DNA from: Onthovicinus sp900555545
GTDB taxonomy: Bacteria; Bacillota; Clostridia; Oscillospirales; Acutalibacteraceae
Reading direction: 5' to 3'
Assembly: GCA_949296915.1 (NCBI GenBank)
Contig: CASFPX010000005.1
Coordinates: 102,270 to 166,269, forward strand
DNA length: 64,000 bases
The translations under genes and the position numbers were made by a program. Every line of letters starts with the position of its first letter. The first letter of the stretch is position 1. Shown piece after piece: positions 8,742 to 18,029 of the stretch. Under the pieces are notes generated by a model that was not told where the DNA came from, did not search any database, and saw nothing but the letters and a program-made list of their open reading frames with translations.

Positions 8742-9730
8742 TTGATTGCATCATCCTCCCGATTCCCGGTGATGACGGCGCTGATTGACGCGATCGCCAC
8801 CTCGATCATGCCGTCGTCCGGCTCCTTGGTTGTCAGGCGCTGCATCCACAGCCCGGGGGCGGAACAGATCTTTGTAAACAGGTTGTCGTGGCGGCCGGCG
8901 TATTTAATAAACTCATAGCTGATCCCCATGACAACCGGTAGGATCAGAATTTTGATACACATCCACACCGCCGTCATATCCCGCAGCATGGGTGCGGCAA
9001 TGGAGATGATCGAGGAGATCAAGATACTGATAATGAGTACCACAAAGATAAAACTGGTCCCACAGCGCGGATGGAACCGGATCTGCTTGCGGACATTCTC
9101 CACTGTCAGCTCCTCGCCATACTCGTAGCAAAAGATTGTCTTGTGCTCCGCACCGTGATAGCGGAACACCCGCTTAATATCCTTGGTACTCCCCACAATG
9201 GCAATATAGGCAATAAAGATCAGGATCCGCATGACACCCTCAATCAGCGCACGGAAATTGGTCAGCACTCCGCCCGCCAGTTCGTTAATCCAATTGGTCA
9301 CGATCGTCGGCGCCCAGACAAAAAGGACAAAGGCCACAATCAGCCCGATAATCATGGCCAACGTGCTGACCACCGTCATCATCTTCGGGCCAAAATGTTT
9401 CTCAATAAACTGATCCAGCTTAGATTCCTCTTCCGCCTCATCCTCCATCAGGCCCTCCGTAGACTTCTCCGCAGAATCCATCAGGCATCCAAACCCTACA
9501 ATCATCGAATCAATAAAGCTGTATACGCCGCGGATCAACGGCAAGCGCAGGATCTTATATTTTTGAGCGATGTTCTTATGTTGTTTCATCTCCACATCAA
9601 TGGTCCCGTCCGGTTTACGGACAGCCTGGGCAATCCCCTTGGGGCCGCGCATCATCACGCCCTCGATGAGAGCCTGGCCGCCGATCGACGTCTTATGAGA
9701 TGGGCAACTGGTAGTGCTTGATTTTTTCAT
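8738..9730 (-). CDS. DUF1385 family membrane protein (YqhQ-like)
   Basis: A 330-residue protein with the hallmark start IGGQALIEGVMMRGP and the motif YHGAEHKTIFCYE followed by RFHPRCGTSF. The conserved His/Cys residues suggest metal binding. At least four membrane helices lie between residues 110 and 290. It is often annotated as a predicted metal-dependent enzyme, but no reaction has been assigned. It is coupled to prmC. Confidence 0.85.
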   Translation of the reverse strand: MKKSSTTSCPSHKTSIGGQALIEGVMMRGPKGIAQAVRKPDGTIDVEMKQHKNIAQKYKILRLPLIRGVYSFIDSMIVGFGCLMDSAEKSTEGLMEDEAEEESKLDQFIEKHFGPKMMTVVSTLAMIIGLIVAFVLFVWAPTIVTNWINELAGGVLTNFRALIEGVMRILIFIAYIAIVGSTKDIKRVFRYHGAEHKTIFCYEYGEELTVENVRKQIRFHPRCGTSFIFVVLIISILISSIISIAAPMLRDMTAVWMCIKILILPVVMGISYEFIKYAGRHDNLFTKICSAPGLWMQRLTTKEPDDGMIEVAIASISAVITGNREDDAIK

Positions 9731-9776
9731 TCGTTGACTCCCTTTTTTAAAGTTATATTCATCAAGCTCTTGAGAG

Positions 9777-11267
9777 CTACTTTTCCGCTTCGTTCACCGG
9801 CTCCTCCACCGGCGGCACGGCCATTGGAGCCGGACGGCCGATGGGCAGCGTCACAGATACGGTCGTCCCCTCCCCTTCGATACTGGAGATATCCAGCGTT
9901 CCGCCGTGACGGCGGATAATCTCATCCGCAACGGCCAAACCGATGCCGGAACCACGGACGGCCGTGTTGGCCTTGTAAAACTTTTCCTTAACCCGCGGCA
10001 GATCCCTGGCCGGAATGCCACAGCCGTTATCGGCAAAGGTGATACAGAGTTCGTTTTTCTTTTCATCAATGACGGCGGTCACCAACACCTTACCACCCTG
10101 CCCAGTGTATTTGATCGCATTATCCAGGATATTGACGAATACCTGCTTAATCCGCCCGCCGTCCCCCTCCATGGGGGCCGGCAACGTCGTCGCATTGTAC
10201 TCCAGATCCACGCCCTCGCGCATGGCGCGCTCTTTAAACACATAGATGGTATCATCCAGTTCCGCCAGGACATCGATCTTTTCCCGCTTCATATTCATCC
10301 GTCCGGATTGAATCCGGGAGAAATCGAGCAAGTCCTCAACCAGACTGTTCAACCGCTCGGATTCCCCGATGATGACCCGCATCCCTTTTTTCATAATAGC
10401 CGGATCCGTAATGCCAGCCTGCGCCAATGTTTCCGCCCAGCCCTTGATCGCCGTCAGCGGGGTGCGCAGCTCGTGAGAGACAGTGGAGATAAAATCATTT
10501 TTAATTTTTTCGGAATCCTCTAACTCACCGGCCATATAGTTGATCGTCTCACACAGCTCGCCGATCTCATCATTATAGCGATGGCTGTCGATCCGGGCGG
10601 CAAAATTCCCCTTGGCGATATCCTGCGCCGTCCGGCTCACCTTCCGCACCGGTTTGACGATGGATTGGATAAAGAAATATCCGGAGATCCACACAAGGAA
10701 GATCGCAAAGGCACACGCCGCTGCAATTATCGCACAAATTATGGCAAAGCTATCGTCGATCTCTTCCAGAGATGTTATATACCGAACCGCGCCCACAATA
10801 TTCTGATTGCTGCCGGAGATGACGATGGTACGTGCCATCACCTTCTCCCCGGAGGGCAGGCGGCTGATATCAATGCTGGTACCCGTCGAACTCTCCAGCG
10901 CTGCGGTATAATCCGGCATCTCCATGCCGGACGGGACATCAAATCCCGACGATGAGGCGATCACGTGCCCCTCATCGTCCAGAACCCATACCTCCATGGT
11001 GTTCTTTTCCTCAAAGCTCTCCACATATCCGCGGGCGCCAAACTCAAAATGGCGCTGGTCGGAGCCAAGATAGGCGCTGAAATAAGAGGCGACGACATTA
11101 TCAGACACCTGATTCAGATTCATTTTAACCACGTCGTAATAATACTGCCGGATAAACAGGCAGGCGACCAATGTGACAATCACAAGGATTGCCGCAATCA
11201 CTCCGAACGTATTATACATCCAGCGCCTGGTAATAGCGCTCAGCTGAAAACCAGATAACCGGCTCAC
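9777..11267 (-). CDS. Two-component sensor histidine kinase
   Basis: A 496-residue kinase. A first membrane helix (about residues 18-40), an extracytoplasmic sensor domain (about 45-170), a second helix (about 175-200) and a HAMP linker precede the HisKA box (FISTVSHELRTPLTAIKG, phospho-acceptor His). The ATPase boxes are DNAIKYT, DNGCGI and GSGIGLAV. The tail is Pro/Glu-rich. GTG start with an AGGGGG site. The architecture is PhoR/WalK-like but without a PAS domain. It pairs with the response regulator 53 nt upstream. Confidence 0.9.
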   Translation of the reverse strand: MSRLSGFQLSAITRRWMYNTFGVIAAILVIVTLVACLFIRQYYYDVVKMNLNQVSDNVVASYFSAYLGSDQRHFEFGARGYVESFEEKNTMEVWVLDDEGHVIASSSGFDVPSGMEMPDYTAALESSTGTSIDISRLPSGEKVMARTIVISGSNQNIVGAVRYITSLEEIDDSFAIICAIIAAACAFAIFLVWISGYFFIQSIVKPVRKVSRTAQDIAKGNFAARIDSHRYNDEIGELCETINYMAGELEDSEKIKNDFISTVSHELRTPLTAIKGWAETLAQAGITDPAIMKKGMRVIIGESERLNSLVEDLLDFSRIQSGRMNMKREKIDVLAELDDTIYVFKERAMREGVDLEYNATTLPAPMEGDGGRIKQVFVNILDNAIKYTGQGGKVLVTAVIDEKKNELCITFADNGCGIPARDLPRVKEKFYKANTAVRGSGIGLAVADEIIRRHGGTLDISSIEGEGTTVSVTLPIGRPAPMAVPPVEEPVNEAEK

Positions 11268-11320
11268 GCGCCTGCCCCCTTTCCTGCGTTATCGTTACCG
11301 CGATATCGATGAGCTCCCTA

Positions 11321-12016
11321 TCAGACAATCCACTTGTATCCCATCCCCCAGATCGTGATCAGGTGTTTGGGATCCGATGGAACCTCCTCCAGCTTGACAC
11401 GGAGGCGGCGTATGTTGACATCCACGATTTTCTCCTCGCCAAAGTAGGAATCCCCCCACACTTTATTGAGGATTTCCGTCCGGCTGAGTGCGGCGTCCGG
11501 ATTCTTAAAAAAGCACTCCATGATCTGAAATTCCACCTGGGTCAACTCAATGGGAACGCCATTCTTGGTCAGCGTACGGTTGCGAAGGTTGAGCGCAAAG
11601 TCCCCTAGACGGATCTCGTTGCCGGTAGGCACCGTCTCACGATTCATATCCACCCGGCGGTAGACAGAGTTGACCCGCGCCATCAGTTCGGAAGGGGAAA
11701 ACGGCTTGGTGATATAGTCATCCGCCCCCACTAATAGACCTGTGACCTTGTCCATCTCCTGCGTGCGGGCGGACAGCATGATAATCCCGAGCTGCTTGCT
11801 GCGCTCCCGCAGTTTTTTGCACAGCTCCAGGCCGTCCATCTCCGGCATCATGATATCGAGCAACGCAATATCAAAATCTCCGTTACAGTCGTCAAACATC
11901 CGGAGGGCCTGCGCACCGTTTTCGGCCTGCTGGACCTCATAGCCGCCGCTCTCCAGATTGATGACGATAAACTCCCTGATGGCCTGTTCATCCTCCGCTA
12001 CAAGAATCCTCTTCAC
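11321..12016 (-). CDS. OmpR/PhoB family response regulator
   Basis: A receiver domain with acidic pocket (VAEDE), phospho-acceptor Asp in IALLDIMMPEMDG and KPFSPSELMARV is followed by a winged-helix DNA-binding domain ending in IRRLRVKLE and WGMGYKWI. The GTG at 12016 is chosen because AGGAG lies seven bases upstream and the receiver begins there. It lies 25 nt after the lipoprotein gene and is the partner of the kinase downstream. Confidence 0.92.
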   Translation of the reverse strand: MKRILVAEDEQAIREFIVINLESGGYEVQQAENGAQALRMFDDCNGDFDIALLDIMMPEMDGLELCKKLRERSKQLGIIMLSARTQEMDKVTGLLVGADDYITKPFSPSELMARVNSVYRRVDMNRETVPTGNEIRLGDFALNLRNRTLTKNGVPIELTQVEFQIMECFFKNPDAALSRTEILNKVWGDSYFGEEKIVDVNIRRLRVKLEEVPSDPKHLITIWGMGYKWIV

Positions 12017-12041
12017 ACTAAAACTCCTTTCTAAAAGCTCA

Positions 12042-13487
12042 TTACGAATCGAGCAGCACAAAGCCCTCAACCACATCTTCATAAGTCACATCCCGGCTGG
12101 CAGCCGCGGCGCCCATGCGTACCGTATAAATCAGGCCGCCGTCGGTCAAGAGCTCTTCTTCGTCAGCCGTGCCGATATCGGTCCCCACAGGGTGGACGAC
12201 GATCTCAAAGATCAGACTGCCTCGAACCTTGGTCTGATAGTCGTAGTCATAAAAAGACCACGTCCGCGTTTCAATATTCGCCTCCACAGTGACATTGTTG
12301 GTCATATCCGGGAAATTACCGGAGGTCCACCCCTCCTGAAACAGAAACATATAGGAATCATTAAAATTCAGCACGCTGTTCGCACACGGGATCAGTTTAC
12401 CGTCGGAGAATTGGTGCCAAACCGTCAGATACATCTGGTCGTCCACCGTTTTTTCCGTACTGGTATCTGACGCGGAACTGTTGACAACAGCGGCCGACGA
12501 ATTCACGCCGCCGGCGAGCACCATCTGGGCCGGAATTTCATAGTAACCATCCTGATTGATATCCCTACAGGTAATATTGGCAGTCCGGTATGTATAGCGA
12601 AAGGGATTCTCCGCAGTACCGGTCTCCACGCGGGCGAGCTTCCCGCCGGACCACACAATGATATCGGTAAACATCCCGCTCTCCCCCATGGTGCAGTCCA
12701 AGAAAATCGCCTGCGGATTTTCCCCCACCGCGGGTTGAACCACAATCTGTCTGCACTCCGTCACCGAGGAGGGGAGCATCAGTTCACTGACAGCCGTGAC
12801 GGAAACCGCCTGTGTTCCGTTGGGCTGCACGGCCTCCTGGATCTTCAACAGGCGAACCCGGAATCGTGACGCGCCCAGATCTGTCCCACTGTTTCCCGCA
12901 GTGGGCGACACACTGGAGACCACAAAAAGCTCCTGCTCCGCATCGCCGTCAAAATCCAGGATGGCCATCAGACGATAGGATTCACTCGCCAAATTGCGAA
13001 GACTGCCCGACTGCGCGGTATACCGGTATACGGACAATGTGCGCTCCTGACTGCCGGAAATCCCCCAGCCGACAATGATCTCCTGCACACCGTCCGCATC
13101 CAGATCTCCGGTGGAGACGGACACAACATCGCTTCCCTCCCCGCGGACGGTAGCACAGAGTGCCCAACTGCCCTGCTCCCATTTAAAAAGCATCATCCGG
13201 CAGATATTCTTGTCCATATTATTGACATAAAAGGCCAGCGCCTCCTCCACTCCATCCCCGTCCAGGTCCGTTAAAATAAAGGCGGAGTGATACTCCCCCT
13301 CATAGGGGGCCTTCAGCATGGCGTTGGGAGCAGCCTCAGAAAATGCCTCCTGCAAGCCCGCATTCTCCCCATAATAACGGGGGGGACGCATCAACTGGTC
13401 AGGCGTGAGCATTTGATAGCTGCAACCAGACAGTAGAAGCATCAGGCAGATCAGCAGAGCTGCCCCCGTCCATATTCTCTTTTTCAT
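12042..13487 (-). CDS. Lipoprotein with FG-GAP/VCBS-like Asp-loop repeats
   Basis: A 481-residue exported protein. A signal peptide ends in a lipobox (LLLSGC), so it should be anchored in the membrane on the outer face. At least four Ca-binding-like loops occur: DLDGDGVEEA, DLDADGVQEI, DFDGDAEQEL and DINQDGYYEI, each followed by a hydrophobic strand, as in beta-propeller repeats. It lies between cdaR and the response regulator with gaps of about 25 nt, so it may act with the kinase as an accessory sensor (inference). Confidence 0.75.
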   Translation of the reverse strand: MKKRIWTGAALLICLMLLLSGCSYQMLTPDQLMRPPRYYGENAGLQEAFSEAAPNAMLKAPYEGEYHSAFILTDLDGDGVEEALAFYVNNMDKNICRMMLFKWEQGSWALCATVRGEGSDVVSVSTGDLDADGVQEIIVGWGISGSQERTLSVYRYTAQSGSLRNLASESYRLMAILDFDGDAEQELFVVSSVSPTAGNSGTDLGASRFRVRLLKIQEAVQPNGTQAVSVTAVSELMLPSSVTECRQIVVQPAVGENPQAIFLDCTMGESGMFTDIIVWSGGKLARVETGTAENPFRYTYRTANITCRDINQDGYYEIPAQMVLAGGVNSSAAVVNSSASDTSTEKTVDDQMYLTVWHQFSDGKLIPCANSVLNFNDSYMFLFQEGWTSGNFPDMTNNVTVEANIETRTWSFYDYDYQTKVRGSLIFEIVVHPVGTDIGTADEEELLTDGGLIYTVRMGAAAASRDVTYEDVVEGFVLLDS

Positions 13488-13511
13488 CGGGCAGCCCCCC
13501 CTTTCAGGAAC

Positions 13512-14798
13512 TTAAGAGATAGCGGTCAAAATTACCGTCACATAGTACGTAGCATATGCCCAGCAGGTCGAACGCCCTGGGACAGTAACTGTGACGTTCG
13601 CCTGGTAACTTCCCGCCGCAGTGAGGCCGGACAGATCTACCTGTGCGCTAAGGTTGGCCGAGGTCAGGCTCGCGATCTCCGACCGGGAACCTACGATCGT
13701 CACATCAGACAGTTCCGCCTCTTCAATCCGGGCGGAAAATCCCTCCGGAATATTGCGCAGTGCGATGGAACCTGACGGCAGGCTGAACACAGCGGATCCC
13801 ATATCGCTGGGAGTGACCTGGACGGTAAAGGTGTCCACATCGTCCATCACCTTGAATCCACTGATATCGGCCGCTCGAAAATAAAATGTCCCCCCCTGCT
13901 CCCCGAGCTTGCTGAAATCGACCGTACCCACCACCAGGGCATCGAGCGAGTCAATGGTATCCGGCGCTCCGGCCACCTGGACGGTGGAGGGTGACACCGT
14001 GTAGGGCAGCGGCGTGGCGGCATACGCACTTGGCGCTCCGGTAAAGCTGACCGAGACCGGCAACTGACGGATCTTGAGCACCTGGATGCTGACCGTGATG
14101 GTCGCATTCCCCTTGATTGCGACATAGCGCGGCTCATCGCCGGAGGAAGTCAATGCCCTCACGGTGGCTGTAAGCGGCTCCGACGGACTGGCTGTAAGCG
14201 GCAAGTCCACATCCACGGAGGCGACGACCCGCTGCACGCGGTTGACCTCCGTCGCTGGGCCGCTGATTACGATGCTCTGCGTAGAGAGCGCGGCATTATA
14301 GGTATAGCCCTCCGGGACGACGCCGTTTGGCGCGGAGATATCCGTCTCCAACGTGAACTGCTGCTCCTTATAGGCATCAAAATAGACATCAATGCTGCTG
14401 GGCGAGACCGAGACAACCTCTACATCATCGTTGGAGCAGGAGGCCGAAAGCCGCAGTGTGTGCATCCCTGCCGCGCCGACGCCGCTCGTATCCGCCGTGA
14501 CAACGATATCTCCAGAATTAAGCGCGTTTACCTCATAACGTTTTCCGCGCACACGCACATTCACGCGCGTGTCCGTCTGGCCAAAATATTGCAGCCCAAG
14601 CTGTGCCGGCTGGGAGTTTTCACTCATATCAATGGTGACGCTGACATTCCCGATTTCAGACTCCGTCTCGGGCGCCTGGGTCACGGTGATGACCGCCCAG
14701 ATGACAAACGCCGCCAATAGAGAAAAAACAAACAGGAATTTATTATTGGAAAACAGAGCATGGAGGCTCCACTTCCGTTTGAGTGACGTCTGGCTCAT
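13512..14798 (-). CDS. cdaR: CdaR/YbbR-like regulator of diadenylate cyclase
   Basis: A 428-residue membrane-anchored protein. A single N-terminal helix (FLFVFSLLAAFVIWAVITV) is followed by several YbbR repeats on the outer face, seen as repeated strands with VxVSGP/VxVAGP-type turns (VISGPATEVNRV, VAGAPDTIDSL, IVGSRSEIASL). CdaR modulates the c-di-AMP synthase CdaA, whose gene overlaps by 4 nt upstream. The AGGGAGG site precedes the ATG. Confidence 0.9.
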   Translation of the reverse strand: MSQTSLKRKWSLHALFSNNKFLFVFSLLAAFVIWAVITVTQAPETESEIGNVSVTIDMSENSQPAQLGLQYFGQTDTRVNVRVRGKRYEVNALNSGDIVVTADTSGVGAAGMHTLRLSASCSNDDVEVVSVSPSSIDVYFDAYKEQQFTLETDISAPNGVVPEGYTYNAALSTQSIVISGPATEVNRVQRVVASVDVDLPLTASPSEPLTATVRALTSSGDEPRYVAIKGNATITVSIQVLKIRQLPVSVSFTGAPSAYAATPLPYTVSPSTVQVAGAPDTIDSLDALVVGTVDFSKLGEQGGTFYFRAADISGFKVMDDVDTFTVQVTPSDMGSAVFSLPSGSIALRNIPEGFSARIEEAELSDVTIVGSRSEIASLTSANLSAQVDLSGLTAAGSYQANVTVTVPGRSTCWAYATYYVTVILTAIS

Positions 14799-15721
14799 TT
14801 TTTGCGCCTCCCTTTCAGGCTACCCTTCAGGCGGTCAAAGAAACTCTGCTCGTACAATTTTTCCGCATCGCCCAGAATGTACTCAGTCAACTTCTGGCGC
14901 AGCTGAGAGCTGGTAATGGAACGCATCAGGATCCCCTTGTACGCGATGGAGATCGCACCCGTCTCCTCCGAGACGACAACGACCATGGCATCGCACTGTT
15001 CACTCACGCCAAGCGCAGCACGGTGGCGCGTGCCGAGCGCCGAAGAGATGGAATTATTACTCGTCAGGGGGAGAATACACCCCGCCGCGCAGATCCGGCC
15101 ATCCCGGATAATCATAGCGCCATCGTGAAGAGGGGCACCCTTATAAAAGATATTGCCTACCAACTCCTCTGTCACATCGGCATTGACGCCAGTACCCGTT
15201 TTGATAATTTCACCAAGCAGCGTATCTTTTTCAAACACGATCAGCGCGCCGACTTTCTGCGCACTCATGGCGGCACACGCGCGAGAGACCGAAATAATCG
15301 CATTACGCGTCACCTCAATATTCCGCAGGCGCTCATCCCCCCTGAGGCTGAAAATCCCAAGCCTGGTAATGTTATTGCGCCCGACGCTCTCCAATGCATG
15401 GCGGATCTCCGGCTGAAAGAGGACAAACACTGCGATAAGTGCAACTCCGAACAGTTGGCTGAGAATATAACTCATGGCCTCCATCCGGAACCAGGTGACA
15501 AGCAGGTATACGATCACCAGGATGACAATCCCCTTCATTAATTGAACCGCGCGCGTTTCGCGCACCAGCTTGATCACTCCGTAGACAACAAAGGCGACTA
15601 GGATAATATCCAGAAAATCTGAAAAGCTGAACCCTTTCAGGGCGCTCCACAGCTGGCTGAAAAAGGCCCCCACGGTGGACTGGAATTCATCCGCCAAACT
15701 CAGCAGCATCAAATCTGTCAT
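14795..15721 (-). CDS. cdaA: Diadenylate cyclase CdaA
   Basis: A membrane-bound c-di-AMP synthase of about 308 residues. Three N-terminal helices are followed by the DAC domain with the catalytic motifs DGAMIIRDG and GTRHRAALG and the strand MVVVVSEETGAIS. Two ATP are condensed to c-di-AMP. The ATG at 15721 fits an AAGGA site; another ATG lies 6 nt upstream. In Bacillus the operon continues with glmM; here cdaR is followed by a lipoprotein and a two-component system. Confidence 0.93.
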   Translation of the reverse strand: MTDLMLLSLADEFQSTVGAFFSQLWSALKGFSFSDFLDIILVAFVVYGVIKLVRETRAVQLMKGIVILVIVYLLVTWFRMEAMSYILSQLFGVALIAVFVLFQPEIRHALESVGRNNITRLGIFSLRGDERLRNIEVTRNAIISVSRACAAMSAQKVGALIVFEKDTLLGEIIKTGTGVNADVTEELVGNIFYKGAPLHDGAMIIRDGRICAAGCILPLTSNNSISSALGTRHRAALGVSEQCDAMVVVVSEETGAISIAYKGILMRSITSSQLRQKLTEYILGDAEKLYEQSFFDRLKGSLKGRRKK

Positions 15722-15749
15722 ACACATCCATCCTTAGCATTCATTTGGC

Positions 15750-15776
15750 GCCTCCGGCGCGTAGACCGCCGGAGGC
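15750..15776. other. Strong hairpin upstream of cdaA
   Basis: A perfect 10-bp GC-rich stem (GCCTCCGGCG / CGCCGGAGGC) with a 7-nt loop in the 110-bp gap between the cysteine desulfurase and cdaA genes. Neither strand has a T-run directly after it, so it may be a Rho-type or RNA-stabilising structure rather than a classic terminator. Confidence 0.45.
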
Positions 15777-15831
15777 TCTATCTCTTTAAACTCTCGATAG
15801 ATATAGCTCGCGTTATTATAATAGTTTATCA

Positions 15832-16983
15832 TTATTTACGTGATTTTGCAATTTGAAAAACAGATTTTATTAAAATAGACGCATCACGCTCCGTATTAAA
15901 GACACCGGGGGACACGCGCACCGTACCGCTCTCCAACGTGTGGAACGCCCGGTGGGCCACAGGCGCGCAGTGCAGCCCCGCACGGACTGCAATACCGGAT
16001 TCGCTCAACCTGGCGGCAGCCTGCTCGCTGCCCAGTCCCCTGATATTAAAGGAAATGACAGGCGCAACCACCCCTTCCCGCGGGGCGGGCGTATAGAGCT
16101 GTACACCGGGAATAGCTGCCAGCCCCTGATAGATGCGCCCGGCAATCCCGAGTTCGTGACGGTGGATGGCCTCTATCCCGCGCGTGCGTACAAATTCCAA
16201 GCCCGCACACAGCCCTATGATTCCGGGGACATTGACTGTCCCGCTCTCGAACCGGTCGGGCAGGATATCCGGCTGTTTTAAATTTTTGGAAAGGCTTCCC
16301 GTCCCACCCTCGATCAGCGTGCGCATGGGGATATCCGGGTTGCACAGCAGCGCCCCTGTCCCCATCGGGCCGTAGAGCCCCTTGTGGCCCGGCATACACA
16401 GGCAGCTCGCGTGCAGATGCTGCATCCTGATTGGGAGCACTCCCGCCGACTGGGCACAGTCCAGCACAAAGTAGAGGCCATGGCGGTGAGCCAGCGCCCC
16501 GATCTGCTCCACCGGCAGGATCACACCAAACACATTGGAGACGTGGGTGCAGACGATCAGGCGCGTATTGGGCCGGATTTCGCGCTCAAAGGCCGCGATC
16601 GTGGCTGCCGGATTTCCAACAGTCACATGGGCCGGGCTATAAGTGATCACGCCGTCAAGGCGCAGCTGTTCCAGCGGACGCATCACGGCATTGTGCTCCA
16701 GATCCGAGGTAATCACATGATCCCCCCGCCGCAGCAGCCCTTTCAGCGCCATGTTCAGCGCATACGTGCAGTTGAGTGTAAAGGCCACCTGATCCGGCCC
16801 GGATGCCCCAAACATCTCCGCCAGTGTTTTACGGCACCGGTACACCTGCTCCGCCGTGTTGAGCGAAAGCTCATGACCTGCCCGGCCCGGGTTGGCCCCG
16901 TACCGGCGGAAGGACTGATAGACGGCACGCGGGACGGTGCGCGGTTTTGGATAGGTGGTGGCCGCATTGTCCAGATAGATCAC
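15832..16983 (-). CDS. Cysteine desulfurase family, class V PLP aminotransferase fold
   Basis: A 383-residue PLP enzyme. The start IYLDNAATTYPKP, the PLP lysine in CMPGHKGLYGPMGTG and the active-site cysteine region VRAGLHCAPVAH are visible. It would remove sulfur (or selenium) from cysteine as a persulfide. GTG start overlapping the stop of the DUF3343 gene by 4 nt. Family members paired with DUF3343 differ from the IscS/SufS housekeeping enzymes; no iscU or sufBCD lies nearby. Confidence 0.85.
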   Translation of the reverse strand: MIYLDNAATTYPKPRTVPRAVYQSFRRYGANPGRAGHELSLNTAEQVYRCRKTLAEMFGASGPDQVAFTLNCTYALNMALKGLLRRGDHVITSDLEHNAVMRPLEQLRLDGVITYSPAHVTVGNPAATIAAFEREIRPNTRLIVCTHVSNVFGVILPVEQIGALAHRHGLYFVLDCAQSAGVLPIRMQHLHASCLCMPGHKGLYGPMGTGALLCNPDIPMRTLIEGGTGSLSKNLKQPDILPDRFESGTVNVPGIIGLCAGLEFVRTRGIEAIHRHELGIAGRIYQGLAAIPGVQLYTPAPREGVVAPVISFNIRGLGSEQAAARLSESGIAVRAGLHCAPVAHRAFHTLESGTVRVSPGVFNTERDASILIKSVFQIAKSRK

Positions 16984-17201
16984 GGCTCACCACGCCCCAG
17001 CACATGGATCCCCGCCCGGTTCAGGATCCCAACAGCTCTCTCATAGCTGCAATTGACCCGAATGCTGTACCCACACCCCTCTGTGTCGGACGTGACCGCG
17101 CTGCGGCGGATATAGGCCCGATATCCATGGGCAAGGAGCAACTCCCGGCCACGTTCTGCCTGCGTGATTGTTTTTATTTTCAGATTGGAATACTCCATCA
17201 T
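16980..17201 (-). CDS. DUF3343 small protein (putative Se/S carrier-like)
   Basis: A 73-residue soluble protein with a ferredoxin-like or ACT-like pattern. It has a conserved ERGRELLLAHGYRAYIRR segment, a cysteine in EGCGYSIRV and a second cysteine in VNCSYERA. Small DUF3343 proteins are frequently coupled to cysteine-desulfurase genes, as here (4-nt overlap), and have been proposed to receive sulfur or selenium. GAGAGGTGA site; start at the first of two ATGs. Confidence 0.8.
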   Translation of the reverse strand: MMEYSNLKIKTITQAERGRELLLAHGYRAYIRRSAVTSDTEGCGYSIRVNCSYERAVGILNRAGIHVLGRGEP

Positions 17202-17259
17202 TACATCACCTCTCTATACTGATATTTTATGCCTGCCGCTCCCTGCCGTTCCCCTATAT

Positions 17260-17294
17260 AAAAAGGAAGGGGAACCCGTCTGGTTCTCCTCCCC
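17260..17294 (-). terminator. Probable terminator after the IGGADEPT small-protein gene
   Basis: On the minus strand GGAGAACC pairs with GGTTCCCC (one mismatch) around an AGAC-containing loop and is followed by TTCCTTTTTATA. It lies about 20 nt after the stop at 17315. Confidence 0.55.
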
Positions 17295-17314
17295 AAAGGC
17301 TGGATGATATCCAC

Positions 17315-17551
17315 CTATTTTTTATGTTTGAAACAGAGATACAGGATCAGACCTGCGGCGGCAGCAACCAGAAGGACACAGATCACAAGCGGCCAGTTGA
17401 CGGCCGACGTGACAACGATGTGAGTCGGTTCATCCGCGCCGCCGATAATCGCATCCGATGTAAGACTGGAATCCCGGGAGCAGCATCCGGAAACCCCGGC
17501 CAGAAGTGCGGCCGGCGAGGTTGCCAGCGTGCGCCTGATGTGCCTTGTCAC
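17315..17551 (-). CDS. Small membrane protein with IGGADEPT motif
   Basis: A 78-residue protein. A short N-terminal hydrophobic segment ends at a Cys pair (GVSGCC), then comes [13 protein letters not shown] and one strong membrane helix ([20 protein letters not shown]) with a KHKK tail. The motif resembles the IGGADGPT turn of sodium-pump decarboxylase beta subunits (OadB/GcdB), but the rest of that large protein is absent. The GTG start overlaps the ispF stop by 4 nt. The function is unknown. Confidence 0.6.
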   Translation of the reverse strand: MTRHIRRTLATSPAALLAGVSGCCSRDSSLTSDAIIGGADEPTHIVVTSAVNWPLVICVLLVAAAAGLILYLCFKHKK

Positions 17552-18027
17552 CGCTCAATCACCTCCAGCAGGCAGACGGCATGGGCAGCAATGCCCTCGC
17601 CCGTTCCAGTAAAGCCGAGCCCCTCCTCCGTGGTTGCCTTGACATTGACCTGGTCCAGCGCTACGCCGCAGTCGTCCGCAATATTCTGCGCCATCTGCTC
17701 AATGTATGGCTTCATCTTAGGGCGCTGGGCAATAATCGTGGCATCGATATTGCCGACAATCCACCCCCGCGCCTTTACGGCGGAGACAACCTGCCGCAGC
17801 AGCACCCGGCTGTCCGCCCCCCTGAACCGCTCGTCCGTATCCGGGAACATACCACCGATATCCCCAAGTGAAGCCGCCCCGATCAGCGCGTCGGCGACCG
17901 CATGCAGCAGGACATCCGCATCCGAGTGGCCGAGCAATCCTTTCTCATATTCGATCTTCACCCCGCCGACGATCAGATCCCGCCCCTCTACCAGGCGGTG
18001 CACGTCATATCCATGACCGACACGCAT
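17548..18027 (-). CDS. ispF: 2-C-methyl-D-erythritol 2,4-cyclodiphosphate synthase
   Basis: A 159-residue enzyme of the MEP isoprenoid pathway that closes the cyclic diphosphate. Family motifs are [11 protein letters not shown] (metal ligands Asp and His), [28 protein letters not shown] and the C-terminal [12 protein letters not shown]. It follows ispD with a 2-nt gap, so two consecutive-type MEP genes are coupled. Confidence 0.95.
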   Translation of the reverse strand: MRVGHGYDVHRLVEGRDLIVGGVKIEYEKGLLGHSDADVLLHAVADALIGAASLGDIGGMFPDTDERFRGADSRVLLRQVVSAVKARGWIVGNIDATIIAQRPKMKPYIEQMAQNIADDCGVALDQVNVKATTEEGLGFTGTGEGIAAHAVCLLEVIER

Positions 18028-18029
18028 GT

